9,456 bases of DNA from PVC group bacterium. Lineage in GTDB: Bacteria; Verrucomicrobiota; Kiritimatiellia; SS1-B-03-39; UBA6053. Positions within the stretch are counted from its first letter, which is position 1. Every line of letters begins with the position of its first letter. The notes beneath the pieces were generated by a model. The model worked only from the letters and a program-made list of their open reading frames with translations. It did no database searches and was not told the origin of the DNA. Below are positions 1-6,156 of this stretch, one piece after another. The stretch lies in contig PXAS01000194.1 of the NCBI GenBank assembly GCA_003565815.1, positions 1-9,456 on the forward strand. The letters run 5' to 3'. Made by a program: the position numbers and the translations under genes.

Positions 1-401
1 ACTTCCCCCGCTCCGGACGCGGCTGGCTGGCCCTGCCCGACAGTCTGGACGAGGGCCGCTATCGCGTGGAATGGTGGAATACCTTTACCGGCGAAATTCA
101 CGAGCAAAACGTTTTTTTCCTCTCGGAAACCAACCGGGAATTGCCCGTCCCCTCCCATCGGGTTGACTTGGCCCTCAAAATGAAATACCTGGGGCCCCTG
201 CCGCCGCCCACCCCAACCCCGATTCCCACGCCAACCCCGACACCGGTTCCCACCCCCACACCCACGCCCGTGCCGGAGCCCCCGCCGGAGCCGGAGCCGG
301 AGTCCGAACCCGAACCCGCTCCTGAACCTGAGCCAGCACCGGAGCCAGCGCCGGAGTCCGAAGACGAACCTGCCGAAGAAGAGACACCGGACCATGGATA
401 A
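1..401 (+). CDS. 3' end of exported glycosidase-like protein with Pro/Thr/Glu-rich tail (partial)
   Basis: The frame is open from the window edge (first full codon at 3) to the TAA at 399-401, so the start lies upstream. The visible residues begin with a beta-strand-rich stretch containing YRVEWWNTFTGE and later VDLALKMKYLGP. This resembles the C-terminal beta-sandwich of secreted glycoside-hydrolase-like proteins, in which a WWDT.TGE motif and a final ALK(I/M) strand are common. I infer that family from the pattern alone. After the sandwich comes a tail of about 65 residues: Pro-Thr dipeptides, then Glu-Pro/Ala-Pro dipeptides, then an acidic end. Such tails act as extended linkers outside the cytoplasm. 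A catalytic domain cannot be judged because it lies outside the window. The stop overlaps the next gene's ATG by 8 bp, so the two are probably co-transcribed. The Pro-Thr tail resembles the tail of the anti-sigma-like protein encoded convergently. Confidence 0.72.
   Translation, partial: FPRSGRGWLALPDSLDEGRYRVEWWNTFTGEIHEQNVFFLSETNRELPVPSHRVDLALKMKYLGPLPPPTPTPIPTPTPTPVPTPTPTPVPEPPPEPEPESEPEPAPEPEPAPEPAPESEDEPAEEETPDHG
207..269 (+). repeat. Pro-Thr dipeptide coding repeat with C-runs (G-quadruplex motif on minus strand)
   Basis: Within the tail of the partial first gene the coding strand has runs of three to five C separated by 1-4 nt. Two clusters each meet the four-run pattern on the opposite strand: 207-227 (loops 1, 2, 4) and 249-269 (loops 1, 3, 3). 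They encode alternating Pro and Thr with Ile or Val interruptions. Confidence 0.75.
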
Positions 402-1749
402 ACTGAAACCCTTTCATCGAAACACGCGCCCATTGGCAATCCTCCCATACCTTTGCGTTTGGCTTTGCATGCCGGGGCATGGCTTGCGGGCCGCAGAATC
501 GGCGCCCCTCACCCTCGAAGACGTGCAAACCTTTGCCCTGGAACATGCCCCCGGCTTGGAACGCCAAAGGTTGGGGTATGACAACTTGATCCAAGCCGTG
601 GAAATCGCCAGGTCCCGCTTCGATCCCGTCTTCCGTGCCGCCAGGGAGTGGCAGGATTCCAGCGATACCCAGCGCACCGAGGGTTCCGTCCGCCAACTCC
701 TGCCCGCCGATCTCGACGCCAGGGCCAACGCCACCTTGCAGGAAGGGACCGACGGCAATGACGTGACCACCTACGCCCTCCAGTTGAGCAAAACGCTCCT
801 GGGCGGCGGCACCTTGGCCGAAAGCCGCTTTCCCGTGGAGCAGGCCCGCATCAACGAAGCCCGGGAATGGAACCGCCTCAGCCTCGAGCAGCGCCGCCTT
901 CGCCTCACCGTCACCCGCCAATATTTCGATGTCGTCCGCAATCAGCGCACCCTCCAACTGCGTGAACTGCAGCTCGAAAGAGCCCGCTTGAATCTGGAGC
1001 ACGCCTTGGTGCGCGAAGACCCGTTGGACATCGCCACCGCAAGACTGCGGGTGCCCGAAAGCGAACTCGATGTCGTCTCCACGCAACGGGCCATCAACAA
1101 TGGACTGCTCACCCTCAAAAATGAAATCGGCTTTCCCATGCAAGAGCCCTTGGAAGTCTCCCCCGAAATCGCTTTTGAGATTCGCGAGCTGGATATGGAT
1201 GCGGATCTGGAAAAAGCCCTCATGGACCATGAACAGATTCTCAATGCCCGCCTGGAAGTGGATTTGGCCCAAAAAGAACTTCGCATCGCCCGCACCCGCC
1301 GTTTGCCCGAAGTGGAGGCCCGCCTCAGCTTGCAAAGTCGCGACGACCCGCGGATCGATGGACGGGAAACGGATACCCGCGGCGAAGTGGTGGTTTCCTG
1401 GCCCCTCGGCAACCGCCGCGACCGCGCCGAGATCAACAGAAAAGAAGCCGACCTCAAATCCGCCGAAATCGCCTTGTATCAAGCCGAAAGCGAACGGCGC
1501 CGGGACATTGGGTCCCTGGCCCTCCGGGTCATGGAAGCCGAGCAAACCGTACGCCTGCAGGAAGAACGCGTCGAGGTTCTCGAACAACAGTTGCGATTGT
1601 TCCAGGACCGCTGGGAAAACGGTGAAATCGGCATCCTCGAATACATTCGCAGTCAAAACAGCCTCGAAGACGCCCGCGTCCAGTTCGTCGCCCAACAGCT
1701 CCGATACATGGAACTCCTCGCCGAATACGACTTCAGCGTGGGCCGATGA
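394..1749 (+). CDS. TolC-family outer membrane efflux protein
   Basis: This 451-residue protein has a basic N-terminus, a hydrophobic stretch at about residues 13-26 and a likely signal-peptide cleavage near residues 33-36 (LRAAES). LTLEDVQTFALEHAPGLE follows, the opening typical of outer membrane efflux proteins (OEP, TolC fold). The rest is long amphipathic helix with two related halves. Each half ends in alpha-hairpin sequence rich in Glu, Arg and Gln, for example around residues 165-205 and 355-435. The length is close to E. coli TolC. Family members form trimeric channels joining inner-membrane exporters to the outside. There is no clear lipobox Cys, so a lipid anchor is not supported. 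No periplasmic adaptor (HlyD/MFP) gene lies in the window, so its pump partner is unknown. The start is the ATG overlapping the upstream stop. Only a weak purine-rich stretch precedes it, which fits translational coupling. Confidence 0.9.
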   Translation: MDKLKPFHRNTRPLAILPYLCVWLCMPGHGLRAAESAPLTLEDVQTFALEHAPGLERQRLGYDNLIQAVEIARSRFDPVFRAAREWQDSSDTQRTEGSVRQLLPADLDARANATLQEGTDGNDVTTYALQLSKTLLGGGTLAESRFPVEQARINEAREWNRLSLEQRRLRLTVTRQYFDVVRNQRTLQLRELQLERARLNLEHALVREDPLDIATARLRVPESELDVVSTQRAINNGLLTLKNEIGFPMQEPLEVSPEIAFEIRELDMDADLEKALMDHEQILNARLEVDLAQKELRIARTRRLPEVEARLSLQSRDDPRIDGRETDTRGEVVVSWPLGNRRDRAEINRKEADLKSAEIALYQAESERRRDIGSLALRVMEAEQTVRLQEERVEVLEQQLRLFQDRWENGEIGILEYIRSQNSLEDARVQFVAQQLRYMELLAEYDFSVGR

Positions 1750-1867
1750 AAAACAAAGCGATGGCTTCTCGGGTCATGGGGCCGGTGGTTTGCCACTTGT
1801 AACGCATGACCTCGATCCACCCCCCTTCAAAGCGCACTTCAACATGGCCGGGTGTCAGGAAAATGTT
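1733..1867 (-). other. 44-codon open tail in frame after the anti-sigma gene
   Basis: The anti-sigma-like gene ends in TGA at 1876-1874. It is followed by one codon and a second in-frame TGA (1870-1868), and then by 44 sense codons in the same frame to a TGA at 1735-1733. The peptide is not low-complexity like the end of the gene. It contains VEVRFEGGWIEVMRYKW and later TREAIALFF, and reads like ordinary folded protein. There is no good start codon with a Shine-Dalgarno sequence. A run this long is not improbable by chance, so it could be a decayed C-terminal domain, a small gene or simple intergenic DNA. It overlaps the last 17 bp of the TolC-like gene on the other strand. Confidence 0.2.
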
Positions 1868-1873
1868 TCACCC

Positions 1874-2920
1874 TCACCCGTGCGGCACGGGCGTCGGGGT
1901 CGGAGTCGGGGTGGGAGTCGGGGTGGGCACGGGTTCCGGCTCGGGTTCACGCGGTTCCTCGCCCTCCTCCGCCTCCAAAAGCTCCGGGGCTTCCGCATCC
2001 TCCGGTTCCATTCGCGGGGAGATCCCCGTGGACAGGATGTCCACGCCGCGCGTCCGCCGGGCACGCTCAAGTTCCGGGGGCGTTTCCTCCGCGGGAGGGG
2101 GGGCATCGTCTGCGGACATGGCTTGGGCCGAAGGGGTTTCGGACACGGAAAACCCATCGGCCCGTTCGGGCCGGGGCATCCGGGGGGGCACGGGGACATC
2201 GGCCCGGTCGACCCCATCCGGCACGGCCGCCTCGGGGGCGGGCGCCGGGGCGGGTTCGCGGGGAGATGCACCGAATTCCCGCTCCGGCATCCTACGCCGC
2301 ATCATGGGTGCGGGTGTATCCGCTTCAGGCTCGGAATCGGCACGGGAGTCCCAACGCCTGCCCGGGGCGGCCACGTCCGCCTCCTCCGACAAACGAAATG
2401 AATCCATCAACGGGTCCGCATCCCGCATTGGCTCCGGGGCTTCTTCCCGCAATTCCCCCGCGGCCGCCCGATCCCAATGCTCGGGCGCATCCCCGGTTTG
2501 GGTGCGCAAAACGCCGATCGGTTCGTCCGACACCTCGTCATACAAACGGGTGCCGCCGTGTTCGGTTCGATTGAAATGAAAATATGCCATGCCCAATCCG
2601 ATGACCAGCATGGCCGCGATGGCGGTGGGAAACCAACGCCCCCAATTTCCGGGGGAAGCGGCGGAACGGGCCGCGGGACTTTGTCCCGATTTTGAAGGGG
2701 CCCGAATCGCCTGCCCACAGTCCGCCACAATGCGGTCCATGCCCGGAACGGGTTCGTCAAGGACGCCTCGCAACAGGTCCACCGTCTGACGCAATTCCGC
2801 CACATAGGTCCGCAGCGCGGGATCCTCCGCGAGTTGCGCTTCCGCCGCCGCCTTCTCTTTCCCCGAAAGTTCGTCCATGACCAGGGCGGTCCAGCGCGGA
2901 TCTTCTTTGGGCCAGCTCAT
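1874..2920 (-). CDS. Membrane-anchored anti-sigma-like protein with Pro/Glu/Thr-rich extracytoplasmic stalk
   Basis: The 348-residue protein starts with a short helical domain (about residues 6-55). Its motifs, MDELSGKEKAAAEAQLAEDP and then LRTYVAELRQ, match the N-terminal sigma-binding region of membrane anti-sigma factors, also found at the front of many vWA-domain membrane proteins in Planctomycetes and Verrucomicrobia. The H-x3-C-x2-C zinc motif is absent; Cys68 is the only cysteine I see. One membrane segment lies at about 97-116. The remaining 230 residues are disordered-looking, rich in Pro, Glu, Ala and Arg, and end in Glu-Pro then Pro-Thr dipeptides (325-346). The expected topology is N-terminus in the cytoplasm and tail outside. 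No folded output or sensor domain follows the stalk, which is unusual. Its ATG overlaps the sigma gene's TGA by 4 bp (ATGA), the standard arrangement for a cognate pair. The anti-sigma role is inferred from this position plus the N-terminal pattern. Confidence 0.75.
   Translation of the reverse strand: MSWPKEDPRWTALVMDELSGKEKAAAEAQLAEDPALRTYVAELRQTVDLLRGVLDEPVPGMDRIVADCGQAIRAPSKSGQSPAARSAASPGNWGRWFPTAIAAMLVIGLGMAYFHFNRTEHGGTRLYDEVSDEPIGVLRTQTGDAPEHWDRAAAGELREEAPEPMRDADPLMDSFRLSEEADVAAPGRRWDSRADSEPEADTPAPMMRRRMPEREFGASPREPAPAPAPEAAVPDGVDRADVPVPPRMPRPERADGFSVSETPSAQAMSADDAPPPAEETPPELERARRTRGVDILSTGISPRMEPEDAEAPELLEAEEGEEPREPEPEPVPTPTPTPTPTPTPVPHG
1883..1933 (-). repeat. Pro-Thr dipeptide coding repeat with G-quadruplex motif on plus strand
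   Basis: This region encodes the last Pro-Thr repeats of the anti-sigma-like protein. On the plus strand it shows G-runs at 1896-1899, 1908-1911, 1913-1915, 1920-1923, 1925-1927 and 1931-1933 with loops of 1-4 nt between the last five, a canonical quadruplex pattern. It is an inverted, similar copy of the repeat in the first gene. Further G-runs occur upstream within the same gene (around 2097-2103 and 2186-2192). Confidence 0.72.
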
Positions 2921-3468
2921 GACGCCCCCCCTTTTGCCAATTTGTCGGACAGGGTGGAGACGGCCTGATGGAGCAAATATCCGACATTGCCTTCGGAAAG
3001 TTCCGTCACTTCACTGATTTCCCGGTAGCTGAGCCCCTCCTGGAGCCGCAGCAACAAAACCGAGCGTTCGTTTTCTTTCAAGAGATGCAGGTGGTCGAGC
3101 ACCTCCCGGGTGCGGTGGCGGTTGAGGGCCGCGCGTTGACTGCGCTCATGGGCCAGGTCCCGTTCGGCGTGGGCTTCGTGAAGCTTTTTGCGGCGTTGTT
3201 CCTTGCGGATCAAATCCACGGCCCGGTTGTGGGTCACCCGATACAACCAGGAACGCACCGCCCCGTCCGCCGGACGGTCTGCGTCCGGGAGTTGGTGATA
3301 TCGAATGAAAACCTGTTGCACGACATCGCGGGCCGTATGGTCGTCGCGGACCATTCGGGCGGCGTATCTCAACAAGGATGGGGCGTGGGCATTCATTAAA
3401 TCTTCCAATTTTATTTCCAATGATTGGGCATCCATTTCAGTGGGGTTCATGGATAGGTCGTTTGACAC
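2917..3468 (-). CDS. ECF-type RNA polymerase sigma factor
   Basis: This 183-residue sigma-70 family protein has only regions 2 and 4, as in ECF factors. Region 2 spans about 31-93: helix LLRYAARMVRDDHTARDVVQ, then F-I-R-Y and SWLYRVTHNRAVDLIRKEQR, the core-binding and -10 recognition part. Region 4 spans about 130-173, with the helix-turn-helix YREISEVTELSEGNVGYLLH reading the -35 element. I chose the GTG at 3468 because AAGGA lies 7 nt upstream, overlapping the previous gene's stop. An ATG further upstream at 3561 would overlap that gene by about 80 bp, and the internal ATG at 3450 has no ribosome site. The 10-nt gap to the upstream gene means its expression is tied to the transporter operon. 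The regulon is unknown, and autoregulation of the operon is plausible but unproven. Confidence 0.92.
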   Translation of the reverse strand: MSNDLSMNPTEMDAQSLEIKLEDLMNAHAPSLLRYAARMVRDDHTARDVVQQVFIRYHQLPDADRPADGAVRSWLYRVTHNRAVDLIRKEQRRKKLHEAHAERDLAHERSQRAALNRHRTREVLDHLHLLKENERSVLLLRLQEGLSYREISEVTELSEGNVGYLLHQAVSTLSDKLAKGGAS

Positions 3469-3475
3469 GGTGATT

Positions 3476-3480
3476 TCCTT
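3476..3480 (-). promoter_or_regulatory. Ribosome binding site deciding the sigma factor start
   Basis: Read on the minus strand the junction is TAAGGAAATCACCGTG. AAGGA shares two bases with the stop codon of the upstream helical-repeat gene and sits 7 nt before the GTG. This supports GTG initiation at 3468 and re-initiation by ribosomes that finish the upstream gene. Confidence 0.7.
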
Positions 3481-4780
3481 AGAAGTTTTCGCCGGGAGCC
3501 AGCCGGCCATGAATGGCATCCACCATGTGGTCAAAAGGCGGCAGGCCCGTTCGGCGGGCATGTTCGCGGCTGACGCGTCCGGACTGATACCTGCGGTGAA
3601 CCTGGCGGGCCATGCCCGTGAGTCCGCGCGAACGGGCGGGATCGACGGTTTCCCATTGCCGGGCCTGAACGAGCAGGGCGGTCACGCGGATCATGGCCTG
3701 ATCCCGGCTCAGCATCTCCTCGGGAATTTGGGCGTGGGACGCCAAAACCGCTTGCAAGCCCTCTTCGCCCGCCGGGAAGTCGGGATCCAAGCGATGCATA
3801 CGCTCGTACAACGTCATGGCGGTCTCCAAATCCCCGTATTCGGCGAAGAGCAACAGGGCTTCCCGGAGAAATCCGGTAAATCCGCGGCGGACGACCTCCG
3901 CCCCGGAATGGCGTTCATATTCCTCGAGGATCAGGGGCAACAGCGACAGGCGGGGCAAGGCCAGAACGGGAAGGCCTTCGTCGTCCAGGATCAGCTCTCC
4001 GCGGCGCAGCAGTTCGGACAGCGCCTGCATGCGCATCCTGAACAAGCGGCCTTGCTGAAACCGGTTTCGGGAATACGCCCCTCCCCGATCGGCCCAATAG
4101 AGCACGTGCGTATGGGGCAGACGCCAGTCCAGGGGCCCGAAACGCGCCTCCAGGGCCTGAATGCGCTCCGGTTGCATGCGGAATTCCCGGCGGGCGGCTT
4201 CAAGGGCCGCTTCCGTTTGCGGACGGGGGCCGTCGAAGGCCTCGGTGACTTTTTCCGAAAGGCGTCTTTTGTAATGGTCGTGTGCCTGGTCGAAATCCAT
4301 GCCGATTTTATGTTGGAACATCCAGCCGATGTTCCAATGAATCACATCCGAGCGGGGGTTGTTGCGCAATCCGTCGGTGCGCAACAGGTCGAGGCCATGT
4401 TGCACCCAGCGCCAGCGGTCTTCGTCCTCGGGAAACAAAACGCTGATGTTGTAGGCGAGGTTCCAGGCCTGGAATTCCCAGACTTCGGGGATATTGGGCT
4501 CCAGTTGGGTAATCCAGGCTGCGAGCTGAACCAATTCGAAAAACTGGCCGCTTTCCTGCAATTCATGGGCCCGCATCCAGAGGACGTCCGCCACCAAACC
4601 GCGAAACGCGCCGAAAGCCACGGTGGTGATGGCCACCAGCGGCGTGGTGTCCTCCGGGGGAACGGCCTGCAACTGGTGCTCGCTGCGGCGGTCCACCAAA
4701 TCGGCGTGCCGTCCGCCGGCCAGGGCGATGAGGACGACCCCGAAAAAGAAAAGGATGCGCGCACGTCGTTTCGGATTCAT
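3479..4780 (-). CDS. Membrane-anchored helical-repeat (TPR-like) protein, ABC-transporter-associated
   Basis: The 433-residue protein has a basic N-terminus and one membrane segment or uncleaved signal anchor at about residues 8-22. An almost entirely helical soluble body follows. Conserved-looking blocks are TPLVAITTVAFGAFRGLVAD then WMRAHELQESGQFFELVQLA (46-87), a Trp/Tyr-rich segment WEFQAWNLAYNISVLFPEDE then DRWRWVQHGL (101-130), and WNIGWMFQHKIG (149-160). A later TPR-like repeat is YGDLETAMTLYERMHRLDPD (315-334). I recognise the first blocks as typical of an uncharacterised protein family encoded beside ABC-2 permeases in Verrucomicrobia and Lentisphaerae, recalled rather than searched. 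The body probably faces the periplasm, though topology is not certain. Its ATG overlaps the permease B stop by 4 bp, suggesting it assembles with the transporter. No enzymatic motif is visible, so a scaffold or substrate-handling role is a guess. Confidence 0.72.
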   Translation of the reverse strand: MNPKRRARILFFFGVVLIALAGGRHADLVDRRSEHQLQAVPPEDTTPLVAITTVAFGAFRGLVADVLWMRAHELQESGQFFELVQLAAWITQLEPNIPEVWEFQAWNLAYNISVLFPEDEDRWRWVQHGLDLLRTDGLRNNPRSDVIHWNIGWMFQHKIGMDFDQAHDHYKRRLSEKVTEAFDGPRPQTEAALEAARREFRMQPERIQALEARFGPLDWRLPHTHVLYWADRGGAYSRNRFQQGRLFRMRMQALSELLRRGELILDDEGLPVLALPRLSLLPLILEEYERHSGAEVVRRGFTGFLREALLLFAEYGDLETAMTLYERMHRLDPDFPAGEEGLQAVLASHAQIPEEMLSRDQAMIRVTALLVQARQWETVDPARSRGLTGMARQVHRRYQSGRVSREHARRTGLPPFDHMVDAIHGRLAPGENF

Positions 4781-6156
4781 TCGGCCACCCCCGCCTCACG
4801 TTTGTGAAACAAAAAGATGCCCCCGCCCGCAATGAGCAGGAGCACGGGCAACATGCGCAGGACCAAAACCCCCGCCAGCTCGCTTCCGGAAATCAACACC
4901 CCGTTGGCCACGCGCTCCAGGGGACTGTCCAGATCCAGGGGCCGCAGCACCATGTGAACCCCCCGATACATGGTCATGCTCACCGAATTGAATACCCGCA
5001 CGAGCACGCCGGGGTCTTCCATGCGCGACAAGGGGGTGCCCTCCTCCAGCGCCTGTTCCACCGTGCCCGCAAAGCCCCGCATCACCAACATGACCGAGGT
5101 CACGTAACAGGCCACGGGCAGGGAAAACAGGCAGCCCGAACTCACGCCCAAGGCCGCGAGCAACGCCAGCAATCCGGACAACAACCCCAGGGCGCGGAGA
5201 AAATTGGGGGCGAACGATCCGCCGGGACGATACAGCATCACCCCGTCCCCGGGCCGGAAAAACACCATGTCTCCGGCTTCGCTTTGGTTGACAAAGGCGA
5301 CCACGATGCGCGCGGCCCCGTCAAAGCGCCCGTCTTCGTTCAGATGCAGCACATATTCGCCCGACGGGGATTGTTCCACCCGCCGGGTGAACAAATCCGG
5401 GGTTTCGGGCGTGCCCCCCCGCCATTCGCCGGGCACGCGCACCGCCCCCATGGACGCGCCGTCAAAGCGGTAGGCCAGTTGCAAATCCTCTTCCGTTCCC
5501 ACGGGGGCGGACAACGCGTATTCCCAGCGGACGGTCTGATCCTGGCGGGCCGAATTGCGCAGGGCCAGCAGCAGGAGTTCAATTTCCCGGCGCAGCATCT
5601 CCTCGGTCACCCCCGGCGGCAAGACGCTGGTGCGCAATTCCTCCCGCAAGCGGGCCTCGATTTCCTCGGTCAAATCCTCCGCTTCTGGCGCCTCCGGACG
5701 GCGCGCGGTCAAGACGGTGTCGCGGAGGACCCGCAACTCTTCGGGCGTTTTCTCGGCGGCGGCGCCGCGCACCACGCCATTGACGCGGAATAACGTGACA
5801 AACCCGCATACAAACAACAATCCCACCGACAGCGTGGACACCGCCAGCCATTTCCCCCACCACAGCGCCGCCCGCGAAACCGGTTTGGTGAGCACCATGT
5901 GCAGCCGTTTGGAGGACAAATCGCCGGCCACGCTGGCGCAGGAAACCCAAAGGGTCATGGCCGCCAACAATCCGGCGGACAAACCGATGCTGTAGCGGAT
6001 GTGCATGCGCAGTTCGCCGGACAAGGTTCCGTCGCCGCGCAAACCCAGGGGCAGGAGGATCAAAACCCCGGCCACCAGCGCCAGCATGGACCAAGCCACG
6101 CGTTCGCGCAACGCGGCCCGCAGGGTCAATAGATAGATGGCCCACCAATTTTTCAT
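4777..6156 (-). CDS. ABC-2 type transporter permease B with large extracytoplasmic insert
   Basis: This 459-residue integral membrane protein begins WWAIYLLTLRAALRERVAW, the amphipathic entry helix of ABC-2 permeases. Membrane segments lie at about 21-38, 55-76 and 102-124, then at 319-360 (probably two) and 428-450. Between the first membrane segments is DLSSKRLHMVLTKPVSRAAL (79-98), the coupling-helix motif of this class (x-K-P-V-S-R). Residues about 130-315 form a soluble domain inserted between membrane segments 3 and 4. It has a charged helical part, then a beta-rich part with VRWEYALSAP and GRFDGAARIVVAFVNQSEAG. By hydropathy it sits outside the membrane and could bind substrate or partners. 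The gene sits between the ATPase and the helical-repeat gene, with ATGA overlaps on both sides. The substrate cannot be read from the sequence. Confidence 0.85.
   Translation of the reverse strand: MKNWWAIYLLTLRAALRERVAWSMLALVAGVLILLPLGLRGDGTLSGELRMHIRYSIGLSAGLLAAMTLWVSCASVAGDLSSKRLHMVLTKPVSRAALWWGKWLAVSTLSVGLLFVCGFVTLFRVNGVVRGAAAEKTPEELRVLRDTVLTARRPEAPEAEDLTEEIEARLREELRTSVLPPGVTEEMLRREIELLLLALRNSARQDQTVRWEYALSAPVGTEEDLQLAYRFDGASMGAVRVPGEWRGGTPETPDLFTRRVEQSPSGEYVLHLNEDGRFDGAARIVVAFVNQSEAGDMVFFRPGDGVMLYRPGGSFAPNFLRALGLLSGLLALLAALGVSSGCLFSLPVACYVTSVMLVMRGFAGTVEQALEEGTPLSRMEDPGVLVRVFNSVSMTMYRGVHMVLRPLDLDSPLERVANGVLISGSELAGVLVLRMLPVLLLIAGGGIFLFHKREAGVAE

Noticed and set aside
175..1695. Very long open frame on the minus strand opposite the TolC-like gene, and similar ones opposite the helical-repeat gene (3305-4807, plus) and the rhomboid gene (8070-9302, plus)
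   Set aside because: They mirror GC-biased codons of well-supported genes, have odd composition, lack recognisable domains and ribosome sites, and cross gene boundaries.
1746..1802. 18-codon ATG frame starting in an ATGA overlap with the TolC-like stop
   Set aside because: It looks like the start of a lost downstream gene, but it has no Shine-Dalgarno sequence, ends after 18 codons and overlaps the minus-strand tail; too short to support.
1750..1873. Terminator between the convergent units
   Set aside because: The best hairpin (GTGG-TTTG-CCAC near 1787) has only 4 bp and no T-tract on either strand.
2755..2920. Zinc-binding anti-sigma domain
   Set aside because: The H-x3-C-x2-C motif is absent; only the general helical pattern of anti-sigma N-termini is visible.
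3469..3561. Sigma factor start at ATG 3561
   Set aside because: It would overlap the upstream gene by about 80 bp; the GTG at 3468 has a well-spaced AAGGA.
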